Shown: positions 40,675 through 49,835, counted from the first letter of the stretch. The stretch is DNA of 49,945 nucleotides from Paenibacillus plantiphilus (GCF_927798095.1 NZ_CAKMMF010000037.1:1-49945), one strand, 5' to 3'. Numbers and translations are program-made. The notes: a model not told the origin generated them from the letters alone.

Positions 40675-41256
40675 TTATCGTGCGCGTACTCCGTTCAGGA
40701 ATACATCAATGCTTTTAATATGGAGCCGCTTGATCTCTTTAATATCGGTCTCATAGTACAGAGTACCAAGCCCGCCCAGCATCCCGTGCAAAATATACAT
40801 CAGATCGCGCGCATTATCCGCCTGCAGCTCGCCCCGCTGAATGCCTTCTTCGAGCACCTTCTCATACAGATGGTAGGAGGAGCGAAGCATGCCCAGCAGA
40901 TCATTCATCATGTCCTGATCGATAATCTGACTGGTCATGAATTCGTTGGCAACGCCCATAAGGGGGTTCTCGAAGTCATCGGCAAAATGCTCGGCCAGCG
41001 CATACAGCTTCTCAACAGCCGTTGAGCATTGTCCTTCCTTGAGCGCCCAGGTCTCGTTCCAGGCTTCAGCCTTGAGCTTGATGACATGGAGGAACAGTGC
41101 TTCCTTGCTCTTAAAATGGTAATAGATGCTCCCCTTGCTGCGACCGGTGGCTCGACAGATCTCCTCCATCGATGTCGCGGCGTAGCCCCGCTGTATGAAT
41201 AGCGTTCCTGCTTGGGTCGCGATCTCCCGCTTAATCAGCTCTACCGGTTTTCTCAA
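40675..41256 (-). CDS. TetR-family transcriptional regulator
   Basis: 193 residues from a TTG at 41256: GGGAG lies seven bases upstream and an in-frame stop lies just before it, so no earlier start is possible. The N-terminal helix-turn-helix is classic (YAATSMEEICRATGRSKGSIYYHFKSKEALF). The C-terminal ligand domain is unremarkable. It probably represses itself and the adjacent hydrolase through the two shared motifs. Confidence 0.92.
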   Translation of the reverse strand: MRKPVELIKREIATQAGTLFIQRGYAATSMEEICRATGRSKGSIYYHFKSKEALFLHVIKLKAEAWNETWALKEGQCSTAVEKLYALAEHFADDFENPLMGVANEFMTSQIIDQDMMNDLLGMLRSSYHLYEKVLEEGIQRGELQADNARDLMYILHGMLGGLGTLYYETDIKEIKRLHIKSIDVFLNGVRAR

Positions 41257-41281
41257 CCATCATCAGCTCCCATGAAATAAA

Positions 41282-41295
41282 ACCGACCGTCCAGT
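41282..41295. promoter_or_regulatory. candidate TetR operator, autoregulatory
   Basis: ACCGACCGTCCAGT, 12 of 14 positions identical to the site at 40619-40632, located 25 bases upstream of the TetR start. Confidence 0.65.
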
Positions 41296-41554
41296 CTAGT
41301 AATAGAATATACGTCTGCTGCGGCAATTTCAAGCTATTTCTGCATCATGATGCATCGTTGACTGCCAACATCGTATTGCACCAACGAGCGCTGGGAGCTG
41401 CGCGCGGTGCACAATCTTGGGAATTGCAAGCTGTTCCGAATACTCATGCTGTGGGCATCATTCTAAAGCCTGAAACGCCGCGTGACAGCGGGCAGCAGGA
41501 ACGGCTATGATAGTGTCAGACGGGTTAACTAACGGTACGCGGAGGGTCTGCATA

Positions 41555-42115
41555 ATGTCGTTTAAACTGATTGTTTTCCAAGGTCCCAGCGGATCGGGAA
41601 AAAGCACGCTTCAAGCTATACTAGGCCTGCCTCGCATCGTCACATGGACATCGCGCGCGCCAAGGCCAGGCGAGGTGGACGGGCAGGATTATCATTTTGC
41701 TGGCAGAGAGCAGCTGGAAATGATGTACGAGCAGCAGAAAATGCTGGAGATGGCAGAGTATCAAGGGAATTATTACGGAACCTCGATTGCCGCTATCCAG
41801 AGCGCGGCAGACAGATCCGAGCCGAGCGCTATTGTGATGGAAGCGGGCGGCGCGCAGCAGATCAAAGCGCTGCTGCAGGATAAGGCGCTGATCATCGGCG
41901 TGACGGCAAGTATGGAGCAGTGTCGACAGCGTCTTATTAATAGAGGGACGTCTGCTGCGGAGCTGGAGCGCAGATTGCGGACCTATGAGGAAGAGATTAG
42001 GAGCTTGATGCTGTGCGATATCGTCATTCACAATTCGGACGGCAATCGGATGAAATCAGCTGCGATTATGAAGCTAATTGGACAAGGAATGGTGGGTACA
42101 GCGAATGAACTATAA
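41555..42115 (+). CDS. guanylate kinase-like nucleotide kinase
   Basis: 186 residues from the ATG at 41555 (GGAGGG eight bases before). P-loop FQGPSGSGKST (about 8-18) and a GMP-binding-like TWTSRAPRPGEVDGQDYHF (33-51), then YQGNYYGTS as in guanylate kinases. Overall the protein is divergent from Gmk and lacks a clear full-length lid. It overlaps the dGTPase-like gene by 11 bases. It may be a Gmk paralogue of altered specificity; the essential gmk would be expected elsewhere beside rpoZ. Confidence 0.85.
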   Translation: MSFKLIVFQGPSGSGKSTLQAILGLPRIVTWTSRAPRPGEVDGQDYHFAGREQLEMMYEQQKMLEMAEYQGNYYGTSIAAIQSAADRSEPSAIVMEAGGAQQIKALLQDKALIIGVTASMEQCRQRLINRGTSAAELERRLRTYEEEIRSLMLCDIVIHNSDGNRMKSAAIMKLIGQGMVGTANEL

Positions 42116-43328
42116 TGAACGAACATTGGACTATGTGAGGGCGTCTCTTGCCCGGTCGCAGCTTCTGGATTTCCGCCTCCATGCGGATCAGGATGACGGT
42201 CGTGTAAGGGATGAGTATTCGAGGGATTATGCGCGCGTATTGTATTCCTCCTCGTTCAGGCGGCTTCAGGGAAAAATGCAGCTGCTCGGCATTGACCACA
42301 ACCTCTTCTTCCGTAATCGTCTGACGCACAGCATGGAGGTTTCTCAAATTGCCAGAGGAATTGCGATTGATCTGAATATCGGCAATACGTTTGTCGTGGA
42401 AGCCTGCTCGCTGGCGCATGATTTGGGCAACCCGCCCATCGGCCATTATGGAGAGCGGGTGCTTTGCGAGCTTGTAGCTGATATTGGCGGATTTGAAGGC
42501 AATGCCCAGACGCTCCGTATTCTACGCAAGCTGGAGCAGCGCCATCATGCCTACCGGGGAATGAATCTGCTGTTCCGCACCCAGCTTGGCGTGGTGAAAT
42601 ATTTTAGACGCTATGATCAGGGCGCCAATAGCAAATTCATCTATGATGAGGACTATGAGGATATCCGGATGAATCTGGAGATGCTTGGGCTGGGCGAGCA
42701 GGAGGCGCGCACGATCGAGATGGAAATTATGGATCTGGCGGATGAGATCGCTTATGCGGCGCATGATCTGGAGGATAGCTTAAGCCAGAACCTGTTCTCC
42801 GTCGATGAGCTGCTGTTTGAATTCAGTGTCGCCAAGGATTACGGGAATAGCTATGAGACGTTCGAGGGGATGGTGAACAGGTGCAGGGAGTTCGCGCGCA
42901 AGGGCGAAGGCTCACGCTCCTCAGAGGAATATTCCTTCCTGTTCCGCAAGGAACTGACATCAACCATCGTGAATACGCTTATTCGCGATATTGCCTACCA
43001 GCCGCAGAAGCAGGGACTCGGCTTCACGCAATTCGGCCTGCTGTCCAAAGGACTTAAAAAACTGGTGTTTCAGCTCATAAACCGCAGGCCTTCGGTGCAT
43101 ATTTATGAGCGGAAGGGAGAGAAGGTGCTGCGCGGGCTGTACGAGGTTTATACCGATGAGCGGCTGAATCCGCAGCTCATGCTGCTGCCTCCCGAATACC
43201 GGGGTTATGCCACCGATGAAGAGCGGCGGCGCAATGTTGTCGATTTCATCTCGGGCATGATGGATCATTTTGCAATGCAGGAGTTCGGCAAGTATTTTGG
43301 CAGCAGCGAGCTGGATAAACTCGTATGA
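42105..43328 (+). CDS. dGTPase-like HD-domain triphosphohydrolase
   Basis: 407 residues from the ATG at 42105, inside the end of the kinase gene. HD-superfamily motifs: RNRLTHSMEVSQIARGIA (His73), SLAHDLGNPPIGHYGE (His104-Asp105) and DLADEIAYAAHDLED, with the conserved SSSFRRLQGKMQL near the N-terminus. Such enzymes remove triphosphate from dGTP or other dNTPs. Pairing with a guanylate-kinase-like protein suggests control of guanine nucleotide pools; dGTPases also act in phage defence in some bacteria. Closed by a terminator. Confidence 0.93.
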   Translation: MNYNERTLDYVRASLARSQLLDFRLHADQDDGRVRDEYSRDYARVLYSSSFRRLQGKMQLLGIDHNLFFRNRLTHSMEVSQIARGIAIDLNIGNTFVVEACSLAHDLGNPPIGHYGERVLCELVADIGGFEGNAQTLRILRKLEQRHHAYRGMNLLFRTQLGVVKYFRRYDQGANSKFIYDEDYEDIRMNLEMLGLGEQEARTIEMEIMDLADEIAYAAHDLEDSLSQNLFSVDELLFEFSVAKDYGNSYETFEGMVNRCREFARKGEGSRSSEEYSFLFRKELTSTIVNTLIRDIAYQPQKQGLGFTQFGLLSKGLKKLVFQLINRRPSVHIYERKGEKVLRGLYEVYTDERLNPQLMLLPPEYRGYATDEERRRNVVDFISGMMDHFAMQEFGKYFGSSELDKLV

Positions 43329-43336
43329 ATAGATGA

Positions 43337-43392
43337 GAAGGCCGTCCCAAACCGTAGCTGTGGTCTACGGCGGGAGGGCCTTCTTGTTTTTA
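43337..43392. terminator. terminator after the dGTPase gene
   Basis: AGAAGGCC...CCGTAG pairs with CTACGG...GGCCTTCT and is followed by TGTTTTTA. Confidence 0.85.
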
Positions 43393-43483
43393 GATGGGGG
43401 CTGCGCTCGGCATCCATTGCGCGGTGCAGCGTTCCGCTGAGCATGAGAATGTCCCATGTATGTTCCCTGCGCGATATTCCCTG

Positions 43484-44173
43484 CTACGCGATATCCGCGC
43501 TATTGATGTTGCGGATGGAGAAGAAGGCGATTAGAAAGCCGATAGCCGCCGCAGCCAGCGGAATTGCGATAATGGAGCTGACGTTGAAACCTTGATTGTT
43601 GGAGCTGAAAACAGCGACGATCAGGATGGACGAGATAATAGTAGCTGGAACCGACTTTTTGCGCATGCCGAAATAGATAGGAATGAGGCACATGCCGGCG
43701 GAAGCAAGCGCATAGACAGTCATTCGGATCAGCTCTTCAACGATGAGATCGGACGTTAATGGAGCAGCAACGAATTCGAGATAGTGATTCACGATCAGAA
43801 AGCCGCAGACGTCGATAATATTGGAGACGAGTGTAGTCAGAAAGGTGACAGCGCTAATAATAATAATCTTGGCCAGCATGAGCTTGGTCCGTTGAACGGG
43901 ATAGGTGAACAGAACAGTAATTGTTTTGTTCCTATACTCGTCGATAATGAGCTTGGCGATCAGGACTGAAGCGAAAATAATGAAGGTGGCTCTGACGAAC
44001 GTGCTGATGGCCATTAGTGCTTCCGCCATATTGGGAAATATGATTTCCCCTGCTTCCTCGGCGTAGGGTAGAATGCATACGAATGCAATGATGAGCAGGT
44101 TGGCAATGACAGCGCCCTTCAAATACCAGCCCAGATTGCCCTTTCTCAGCTCAAGCCTGATTAAATGAAGCAT
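43484..44173 (-). CDS. ABC-2 permease of a bacitracin-type module
   Basis: 229 residues with about six membrane segments, in the style of BcrB/ABC-2 permeases (LIIDEYRNKTITVLFTYP is the typical cytoplasmic loop). GGAGGG precedes the ATG, which overlaps the ATPase gene by 23 bases. Last gene of a minus-strand module with ATPase, kinase and response regulator; likely removes or tolerates an envelope-active peptide. Confidence 0.88.
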   Translation of the reverse strand: MLHLIRLELRKGNLGWYLKGAVIANLLIIAFVCILPYAEEAGEIIFPNMAEALMAISTFVRATFIIFASVLIAKLIIDEYRNKTITVLFTYPVQRTKLMLAKIIIISAVTFLTTLVSNIIDVCGFLIVNHYLEFVAAPLTSDLIVEELIRMTVYALASAGMCLIPIYFGMRKKSVPATIISSILIVAVFSSNNQGFNVSSIIAIPLAAAAIGFLIAFFSIRNINSADIA

Positions 44174-45089
44174 GTGCTTGCCCTCCTTCGATTAATTGCA
44201 TGAAATAGTCCTCCAATGAGGTGTGCCGCTTGTTAATGGATTCGATCGCGATATCACTCATTACGAGAGTTTTGGAAATTTCCGCTTGCGACAGCTCGGT
44301 TTCGTAGATGCGGATTGTCGATTCCCCGATAATTCTGAAATTAGTCAGGCTCAGCTCATTCTCCAGCACATAGGCAGCCCTCTTAATGTCTGGTGTCACC
44401 AGCTCCATATAGACGGTATTCTGCCCTCTAAGATCATTCATGGCGATCTCTTCGATGAATCTGCCGCCGCTGATGACGCCAATCGTATCGGCAATTTGCT
44501 CAATCTCCCCTAGAATATGACTGGAAATCAGCAGCGTCATTCCATACTGCTTGCTCAGCAGGCTGAATAAGCCGCGAAGCTCTTTAATGCCGACAGGATC
44601 GAGACCGTTAATCGGCTCATCGAGTATGAGCAGCTCCGGCTTGGTGGCGATTGCTCTGGCAATGCCCAGCCGCTGCTTCATGCCGAGAGAAAAGTTGCAC
44701 ACCGCCTTGCCGTCCACATTAGTCAGCTGAACCAGCTCCATCGCCTCATCAATGGTCTTCTTATTGTGCAGTCCCATGTACTGGCAATGCAGATCCAGAT
44801 TGTCCCGCGCTGTCAGCTTATCGTAGAAAATAGGATATTCGATAATGCTGCCCACCCGTTTGAAAAGCTCATACGAGGAAGCGGTCAGCTTCTGGCCGAA
44901 CAATTCGATCTCGCCGCTGGAGGGCTTGATCAGGTTCAGCAACATTTTCATAACCGTTGTTTTTCCCGCGCCATTGGGACCCAGGAAACCGTATATTTGT
45001 CCCTTCTTTACCTTCATATTCACATTGGAGACAACCTCTTTGCCTTGGAACAGCTTGGTCAAATGCGTCGTATTTACAATATAACTCAT
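44151..45089 (-). CDS. ABC ATPase of a bacitracin-type module (BcrA-like)
   Basis: 312 residues from the ATG at 45089, six bases after GAAGGAGA; a TTG two codons earlier is possible. Walker A FLGPNGAGKTTVM, signature NFSLGMKQRLGIARAI, Walker B LLILDEPINGLDPVG, switch ISSHIL, then a BcrA-like C-terminal region (RHTSLEDYFMQL). It partners the permease. An 85-base gap with its own promoter-like sequence and a dyad (45159-45172) separates it from the kinase gene. Confidence 0.92.
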   Translation of the reverse strand: MSYIVNTTHLTKLFQGKEVVSNVNMKVKKGQIYGFLGPNGAGKTTVMKMLLNLIKPSSGEIELFGQKLTASSYELFKRVGSIIEYPIFYDKLTARDNLDLHCQYMGLHNKKTIDEAMELVQLTNVDGKAVCNFSLGMKQRLGIARAIATKPELLILDEPINGLDPVGIKELRGLFSLLSKQYGMTLLISSHILGEIEQIADTIGVISGGRFIEEIAMNDLRGQNTVYMELVTPDIKRAAYVLENELSLTNFRIIGESTIRIYETELSQAEISKTLVMSDIAIESINKRHTSLEDYFMQLIEGGQAHASFNQA

Positions 45090-45118
45090 GTGCAATCTCC
45101 TTCTCTCTTTGGCTGATA

Positions 45119-45172
45119 ATTATATTGTAAGCCGTTGCGCTTTCATATTTGTTGCTCAATTCTTAAGAGAAT
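45119..45172 (-). promoter_or_regulatory. candidate response-regulator-dependent promoter of the ABC genes
   Basis: Minus-strand -10 TATAAT (45124-45119) without a good -35. Upstream is the dyad ATTCT-TAAG-AGAAT (45159-45172), a candidate binding site for the neighbouring response regulator. Confidence 0.5.
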
Positions 45173-45180
45173 CTTACGTC

Positions 45181-46149
45181 TTACGTTGCTGATAGATCAG
45201 TCTGGTAGACGGCGCGCTGAAGCTTGACTGTGAAGCTGGTCCGTTCGTAAGGCTTGCTCTGCACCGTAATCTCGCCGCCGAGATTATCGACCAGCCGCTT
45301 CGTAATCGTAAGTCCAAGTCCGCTTCCCTGGAAAGCCTTGTTTCGGGAATCTTCGAGTGTATACATCCGCTCAAAAACAAGGCTTTGATGGCGTTCATGA
45401 ATGCCGCGCCCGCGATCCCAAACCTCAACATAGAGGGCTCCCTCATCATCGCTTCTCAGCGTCAGCCCAATTACCCCTCCGTCGCGGCCATGCTGAATCG
45501 CATTGGCGAGCAGGTTGTTCAAGATCCGGTTCAACGATTCCTCATGGCTGTAGACATAGATGGGGGCATCGGGTATTTCTATCACTGCTTCAAGGCCTTG
45601 CGAGTAGGCAGATTCATAGAACATGAGAATATTATTCCTGCATAGCTCATTCATCTGAATGATCGTTGGCGGAAGCTCCGTATCCCCAGCCTCCAGCTTG
45701 GCGAGATCGAAAAACTTATGAATCAGCTCCACAATTTCCACAGCCTTGTCATTGACCTTGGTCAGCAGTCTCGTCTGCTCCTGCGGATCGTTAATCCGTT
45801 GATGCAGAAGGGTTTCGACATAGCCGAGAACGACTGTGAGCGGAGTTTTGAGATCATGGGAAATATTCGAGAGCATTCGCCTTATTGCCTGTTCGGTATC
45901 CTTGTATTGAGCAATATGCTGATGATTATGGTCCAACAGACGGTTAATCGCGTTGAGCAGCTCCTGCAGTTGTTCATCATCGGTAACGAGCAGCAGACGT
46001 TCTGACGAGCTGTTTGTCAGGATGCTGTCCAGCTTGGTTCGCACATACTCCAGATTATCGTTTCGTTTTCTCTTCGCTCTGAGCTGGGCATAGTTAAGGA
46101 GAAGCAATAGCAGGATAACGACGAGCAGCAGCGTAATCGTCATCGTCAT
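45181..46149 (-). CDS. sensor histidine kinase
   Basis: 322 residues. One N-terminal membrane helix (3-20), no sizeable outside domain, then HisKA with NISHDLKTPL (His98) and a HATPase domain (NNLLANAIQHG, WDRGRGI, GSGLGLTI). Such intramembrane-sensing kinases commonly detect envelope stress by way of a partner transporter. Its ATG directly follows the response-regulator stop (TAGATG). Confidence 0.93.
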   Translation of the reverse strand: MTMTITLLLVVILLLLLLNYAQLRAKRKRNDNLEYVRTKLDSILTNSSSERLLLVTDDEQLQELLNAINRLLDHNHQHIAQYKDTEQAIRRMLSNISHDLKTPLTVVLGYVETLLHQRINDPQEQTRLLTKVNDKAVEIVELIHKFFDLAKLEAGDTELPPTIIQMNELCRNNILMFYESAYSQGLEAVIEIPDAPIYVYSHEESLNRILNNLLANAIQHGRDGGVIGLTLRSDDEGALYVEVWDRGRGIHERHQSLVFERMYTLEDSRNKAFQGSGLGLTITKRLVDNLGGEITVQSKPYERTSFTVKLQRAVYQTDLSAT

Positions 46150-46860
46150 CTAGTGCTCTCCCAACTTGTAGCCGATTCCCCACAGCGTCTTAATATATTG
46201 GGGCTCGGAGGGGTTGTCTTCAATCTTCTCCCGCAGCCTGCTCATATGAACATTAATGATATTCTCATCTCCGTAATACTCGTCATTCCAGACCGAGCGG
46301 TAGATCTGTTCCTTGGTAAAAATCTTCTTCGGGTTCGTAATGAACAGCTTCAGCATATACAGCTCCTTGGAGGTGAGCTTTAATTCGCGGCCGTTCTTGC
46401 TCACGGTCAAGTTGTCGAGGTTCATCGTAAGCTCGCGGACATGCACGATATTTTCCTGCGCGCTCTTGCCCCCATCGGAATAGCGTGTCGCGCGTCGTAT
46501 TGCCGCTTTTACTCTGGCCAGCAGCTCAATCATAGAGAACGGCTTGGCAATGTAATCGTCTGCTCCGAACCCAAGGCCGAGTGCCTTATCCACGTCGCTA
46601 TCCTTGGCCGAGATAATAAGAATTGGAATCAAGCTTTTCTCCCGAACCCGTCTCAGAATATCGATGCCGTTCAGCCTGGGCAGCATAATATCAAGCAGTA
46701 TAAGAGAGAAGGCGGCATTCGCCTCGAAGATGCGCAGCGCTTCCTCGCCCGTCGTCGCATGAACAACTGTGAAGCCTTCCATGCTAAGATAATTGTGAAC
46801 CATTGCGCCGATTTCGAGATCATCCTCTACCAGCAATATTTGCTCTGACATGTCATCCAT
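46150..46860 (-). CDS. OmpR-family response regulator
   Basis: 236 residues. Receiver domain with acidic pair Glu12/Asp13, phosphoacceptor Asp57 in LILLDIMLP and Lys in DYIAKPFS, then a winged-helix DNA-binding domain (LTSKELYMLKLFITNPKKIFT, VNVHMSRLREKIE-like). First gene of the module; the ATG at 46860 or 46851 may be used. It probably activates the ABC genes on kinase signal. Confidence 0.94.
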   Translation of the reverse strand: MDDMSEQILLVEDDLEIGAMVHNYLSMEGFTVVHATTGEEALRIFEANAAFSLILLDIMLPRLNGIDILRRVREKSLIPILIISAKDSDVDKALGLGFGADDYIAKPFSMIELLARVKAAIRRATRYSDGGKSAQENIVHVRELTMNLDNLTVSKNGRELKLTSKELYMLKLFITNPKKIFTKEQIYRSVWNDEYYGDENIINVHMSRLREKIEDNPSEPQYIKTLWGIGYKLGEH

Positions 46861-46984
46861 CCTATCTCTCTAGCATTCATTCGAGTCTATGTTATCATTT
46901 CCCGACATGAAAAGTAATGTGCCGATTTAACTTGACTCTTGTCTCAATATGATATAAATTAATCGAAACATTTGCATAAGGAAA
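46861..46984. other. divergent upstream region of the response regulator and T-box
   Basis: 124 AT-rich bases that should hold the two divergent promoters. TTGACTC...TATAAATT near 46931-46960 is a possible plus-strand promoter for the T-box transcript. Confidence 0.4.
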
Positions 46985-47240
46985 TGGCTGTGAGCAAGGA
47001 ATCATATTTGAATCCGGTCGTTACAGAGAGGAAGCCCACTGGCTGCAAGGCTTCTCGAACCGATCCAATATTTCCCGCCTTGTGAGCTGTAATGGTGAAG
47101 CATTGTTTCTGCAGGTTCTGCAGCAGTGCAACCATTACCGGATACTGATCCGTTATCGAAGTAGAGGGGCATGAGATGCATCATGCTCGAATTAGGGTGG
47201 TACCACGAACACATTCGTCCCTGGCGAGTGTGTTTTTTTG
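46985..47240 (+). ncRNA. T-box riboswitch leader of proS
   Basis: The conserved T-box sequence AATTAGGGTGGTACCACG lies at 47190-47207, followed by a terminator (47208-47239). Stem I can be drawn: basal AGCAAGG / CCTTGT, AGAGAGG and the distal GAAGCC/GGCTTC hairpin near 47025-47055. The specifier loop includes CCA at 47065-47067, a proline codon and the best candidate. Uncharged tRNA-Pro would pair there and with the T-box bulge to favour the antiterminator, so proS rises when proline is short. Confidence 0.92.
47208..47239 (+). terminator. T-box regulated terminator
   Basis: AACACA-TTCG...CGAG-TGTGTT with a T7 run. It overlaps the 3' part of the T-box element as expected. Confidence 0.88.
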
Positions 47241-47299
47241 CGTTTAGCGTGCCCAGCGAGACGCTAGCTCAGGAAGTAATGAAAAGGAGGGTTCATACT

Positions 47300-49054
47300 A
47301 TGCGACAAGAGAAGCTGTTGATCCCAACCTTGCGCGAAGCGCCATCGGAGGCGGAGGCAATCAGTCATCAGCTGCTGCTGAGGGCCGGATTTATTCGGCA
47401 GGTTGCAGCAGGGATTTATACGTATTTGCCGCTTGGCTTGCGGGTATTGCGGAAGGTGTCTGCGATTGTTCGTGAGGAGATGGAGCTTGCCGGAGTCCAG
47501 GAGATTCTAATGCCTGCGATGCAGCCTGCGGAGCTGTGGCATGAATCCGGACGATATGAGGTGTATGGACAGGAGCTCATTCGGTTCCAGGACCGCCATC
47601 AACGGGAGTTCGTGCTTGGTCCCACACATGAGGAAGTCATTACGGCATTGGTCCGCAATGAAGTCAATTCCTATCGCAAGCTTCCATTGACGCTATATCA
47701 GATTCAAACGAAATTTCGCGATGAGCGCAGGCCGCGCTTCGGTCTGCTGCGCGGCAGAGAGTTTCTGATGAAGGATGCTTATTCCTTCGACAGCAGCTGG
47801 GAAGGGCTGGATAGCTCGTATCGGTCCATGTACGATGCATATTGCCGCATTTTTGCCCGCTGCGGCCTGAATTATCGTCCGGTGGAGGCTGATGCCGGAG
47901 CGATTGGCGGCGAGGGCGGCACGCATGAATTTATGGCCCTCGCCGATATTGGCGAGGATACGGTCGTCTCCTGCATGAGCTGCGACTATGCCGCGAATTT
48001 GGAAAAGGCGGAGGGGCATTCAGGCGAGGCGGACCCTAGTTTGCTTTTGCAGGTTGAAGGGAATGCGGAGGCAGGGTCAGCGGTGAATAAGCAAGGCCAA
48101 GCCGCTGCGGGTGCAGGTCATTACGACAGATTGCATACGCCCGATACGAGAACGATTCAGGAACTCGCTCAATCTACGGGTATGGCTGCCAGCAGTTTCG
48201 TGAAGACGCTGATCTACCTGTGCGATGAGAATTATATTGCTGTGTTGGTCCGAGGCGATCATGAGGTGAATGAGATCAAAGTGAAGCATGCGCTGGATGC
48301 GGAGAATCTGGTTCTGGCTGATGCGGCAGCGATTGAAGCGATAACAGGAGCGCCGACAGGCTTCGCAGGACCGATAGGGCTGTCCATTCCGATACTGGTG
48401 GACAGGAGCGTAGCTGCTATGAAGACCGTCATTGTAGGAGCCAACGAGCAGGACTACCATCTGCGCAATGTGCAGCCTGGAAGGGATTTTTCGTTGCGGA
48501 TTATGGGAGATTATCGCAATGCGACAGAGGGGGATTGCTGTCCCCGCTGCGGTGGAGGACTCGTATTTCATCGGGGCATCGAAGTTGGCCAAGTGTTCAA
48601 GCTTGGAACCAAGTACAGCGAGAAGCTGGATGCCAAGTTTCTGGATTCAACAGGCAGGGAGCAGCTTATGATCATGGGCTGCTACGGAATTGGAATTTCC
48701 CGTATCTTGTCCGCTGTCGTGGAGCAGCATCATGATAGCGGCGGCATTTTATGGCCGAATGCCATTGCTCCGTTCTATGTTCACCTTATTATGGTGTCGG
48801 TTAAGGATACCGAGCAGGTTCGGCTGGCGGAGGAGCTATACCGTCAATTGAAGGTTGCGGGGGTTGAAGTGCTGCTGGATGATCGTGATGAACGTCCAGG
48901 GGTGAAATTCAAGGATTCGGATCTGATAGGGATTCCGATTCGAATTACAGTCGGCAGACAGGCTGCCGAAGGCTTGGTCGAGTATCGTGAGCGGCGAACC
49001 GCGGAGCAGATCGTAATTAGCGCGGATACAGTCGTAGCAAAGGTTACCGGATAA
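47300..49054 (+). CDS. proS: prolyl-tRNA synthetase
   Basis: 584 residues from the ATG at 47300, nine bases after AAAGGAGG; upstream in-frame codons run through the T-box terminator and are not used. Bacterial-type enzyme: class II core with RAGFIRQVAAGIYTYLPLG, LGPTHEEVIT, KFRDERRPRFGLLRGREF (motif 2) and GCYGIGISRI (motif 3), an inserted editing domain in the middle (about 230-385) that clears Ala-tRNA-Pro, and a C-terminal anticodon-binding domain (VEVLLDDRDERPGVKFKDSDLIGIP). Regulated by the T-box. Confidence 0.97.
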   Translation: MRQEKLLIPTLREAPSEAEAISHQLLLRAGFIRQVAAGIYTYLPLGLRVLRKVSAIVREEMELAGVQEILMPAMQPAELWHESGRYEVYGQELIRFQDRHQREFVLGPTHEEVITALVRNEVNSYRKLPLTLYQIQTKFRDERRPRFGLLRGREFLMKDAYSFDSSWEGLDSSYRSMYDAYCRIFARCGLNYRPVEADAGAIGGEGGTHEFMALADIGEDTVVSCMSCDYAANLEKAEGHSGEADPSLLLQVEGNAEAGSAVNKQGQAAAGAGHYDRLHTPDTRTIQELAQSTGMAASSFVKTLIYLCDENYIAVLVRGDHEVNEIKVKHALDAENLVLADAAAIEAITGAPTGFAGPIGLSIPILVDRSVAAMKTVIVGANEQDYHLRNVQPGRDFSLRIMGDYRNATEGDCCPRCGGGLVFHRGIEVGQVFKLGTKYSEKLDAKFLDSTGREQLMIMGCYGIGISRILSAVVEQHHDSGGILWPNAIAPFYVHLIMVSVKDTEQVRLAEELYRQLKVAGVEVLLDDRDERPGVKFKDSDLIGIPIRITVGRQAAEGLVEYRERRTAEQIVISADTVVAKVTG

Positions 49055-49219
49055 CAATCACCGATAATATTCATCTGCAATTTGGGGGACTGGCGATAGC
49101 TGTAATCAAGCTGCAATTAAGGTCATCTCGCCGTCGTCTGTATCAGTCGCCTCTCCCACCGTATTAGTGCTGCATATCGTAGGTTGAATAACGGATAACG
49201 GGACTAGTGTAGAGTGCAG

Positions 49220-49466
49220 CAGATAGAAGGATGTAGAGTAGAGAGTAGAGAGTAGAGAGTAGAGAGTAGAGAGTAGAGAGTAGGGAGTAGGGAGTAGGGA
49301 GTAGGGAGTAGGGAGTAGCAAGTAGCAAGTAGAGAGTAGAGAGTAGAGAGTAGAAAGTAGAGAGTAGCAAGTAGCAAGTAGCAAGTAGCAAGTAGAGAGT
49401 AGAGAGTAGTAGAGAGTAGAGAATAGAGAATAGAGAATAGAGAATAGAGAATAGAGAATAGAGAGT
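49220..49466 (+). repeat. heptameric tandem array (AGAGTAG-type)
   Basis: About 35 head-to-tail copies of a 7-base motif drifting through AGAGTAG, GGAGTAG, CAAGTAG and AGAATAG in blocks. One short indel (AGTAGTAG near 49405) shifts the phase. Confidence 0.92.
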
Positions 49467-49588
49467 TGCTATAGCAGCATGTATCCGTAGTACAATCGCT
49501 TTATCGTACTAGCAGACAGACCTAGCGAGCAGAGAGTTCCTTTCTATATAAAAGCCAGGCTGTAGAGAAAGTCAGCCCAGATATTCGC

Positions 49589-49835
49589 TGTTTATGGCTG
49601 AAAAACCGCGTTACAGCTCGGAAAAAAGGAGCGGGGCACGCTGGAAGGCTGAAAAACCCGCTTACAGCTGACAAAGCGTCGAAGAATCACCTTTGGCAAT
49701 CTCCATAAGGCTGAAAAACCGTGTTACAGCTCGGAAAAAAGGAGCGGGGCACGCTGGAAGGCTGAAAAACCCTCTTACAGCTGACAAAACGTCGAAGAAT
49801 CGCCGTTGGCAATCTCTATAAGACGGAAAATGCAA
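49589..49835 (+). repeat. 113-bp tandem repeat, second locus
   Basis: GGCTGAAAAACC starts at 49596 and again at 49709, a period of exactly 113. The two units are nearly identical, including GGAGCGGGGCACGCTGGAAG and ACAAAGCGTCGAAGAATC-like parts. The core and period match the units at 29187-29470. Confidence 0.9.

Noticed and set aside
41507..41554. Earlier start for the guanylate-kinase-like protein
   Set aside because: GGAGGG lies within this stretch, so it must be upstream of the true start at 41555, and the P-loop then sits at the normal position.
49164..49391. Leu/Ser/Tyr-rich frames across the heptamer array
   Set aside because: They are direct translations of a 7-base tandem repeat on the minus strand.
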